Shown: positions 4,982 to 5,019 of the stretch, piece after piece
Numbering within the stretch: position 1 is the stretch's first letter
Layout of the letters: every line of letters begins with the position of its first letter
Origin: Chloroflexota bacterium
Lineage (GTDB): Bacteria > Chloroflexota > Anaerolineae > Anaerolineales > Villigracilaceae
Assembly (NCBI GenBank): GCA_016191895.1
Contig: JACPVD010000226.1
Span: forward strand, 1 to 5,019
DNA length: 5,019 nt
Reading direction: 5' to 3'
Program-made: the position numbers and the translations under genes
Notes under the pieces: model-generated
Seen by the model: the letters and a program-made list of their open reading frames with translations, nothing else
The model's database searches: none
What the model was told of the DNA's origin: nothing

Positions 4982-5019
4982 ATGAAATACAAAATCACAA
5001 TCAACAACCGGGCATATAA
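4982..5019 (+). CDS. Start of a probable biotin carboxyl carrier protein (12 codons, truncated by right edge)
   Basis: The ATG at 4982 opens MKYKITINNRAY and stays open to the edge. The pattern 'MKYK(I/V)T(I/V)N...Y' is the common N-terminus of biotin/lipoyl attachment subunits of acyl-CoA carboxylases and sodium-pump decarboxylases, where it is followed by an acidic strand, a Pro/Ala linker and the biotinylation motif (A/V)MKM, none of which is in the window. Following a carboxyltransferase and an OadG-like gene, this is the expected subunit. The in-frame last codon is incomplete; the terminal TAA is out of frame and is not a stop. The ribosome-binding site is weak (GAGAG, 4972-4976). Confidence 0.68.
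   Translation, partial: MKYKITINNRAY

Overview
The window reads as an ordinary chromosomal stretch from a bacterium, most likely Chloroflexota of the Anaerolineae type. That placement is an inference from gene content and style: a stand-alone Roadblock/LC7 protein, a single-gene Flp pilin, an acyl-CoA carboxyltransferase followed by an OadG-like subunit and a biotin-carrier start, moderately GC-rich codon use, and several small palindromes between genes. No 16S rRNA or other decisive taxonomic marker is present.

Layout, left to right. Positions 1-122 (minus) hold the first 40 codons of a gene that looks like a family-3 (catechol-type) O-methyltransferase and runs off the left edge. A 148-nt divergent spacer follows. 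Then come a Roadblock/LC7 gene (271-645, plus), a strong intrinsic terminator (686-715), a G/C-rich hairpin (738-763) and pyrG, CTP synthase (777-2387, plus). The pyrG start is the internal ATG at 777, not the longer reading frame. A terminator at 2514-2543 separates pyrG from a convergent 51-codon Flp-type pilin (2564-2719, minus). A 251-nt divergent spacer carries promoter-like elements for the pilin and for the next operon. That operon (plus) contains a 517-aa biotin-dependent carboxyltransferase (2971-4524), an OadG-like membrane subunit (4573-4941) and the start of a probable biotin carboxyl carrier protein (4982 to the right edge).

How the genes fit together. The last three genes form one functional unit. 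The carboxyltransferase moves CO2 between an acyl-CoA and biotin, the carrier protein holds the biotin, and the OadG-like subunit would anchor the complex to the membrane. Together they suggest a sodium-translocating acyl-CoA decarboxylase (methylmalonyl-CoA decarboxylase type) or a membrane-associated acyl-CoA carboxylase. The deciding gene, the OadB/MmdB-type sodium channel subunit, is not in the window. The other genes (methyltransferase, Roadblock, pyrG, pilin) show no clear functional link to each other.

I see no defence system, mobile element, CRISPR array or RNA gene. The most distinctive feature is that three plus-strand start codons (pyrG, oadG-like, biotin carrier) are each preceded by a different near-perfect hairpin that touches or separates the ribosome-binding region. 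Also notable are a hydrophobic residue at the likely acyl-CoA selectivity position of the carboxyltransferase and an isolated pilin gene with its own promoter-like sequence and terminator.
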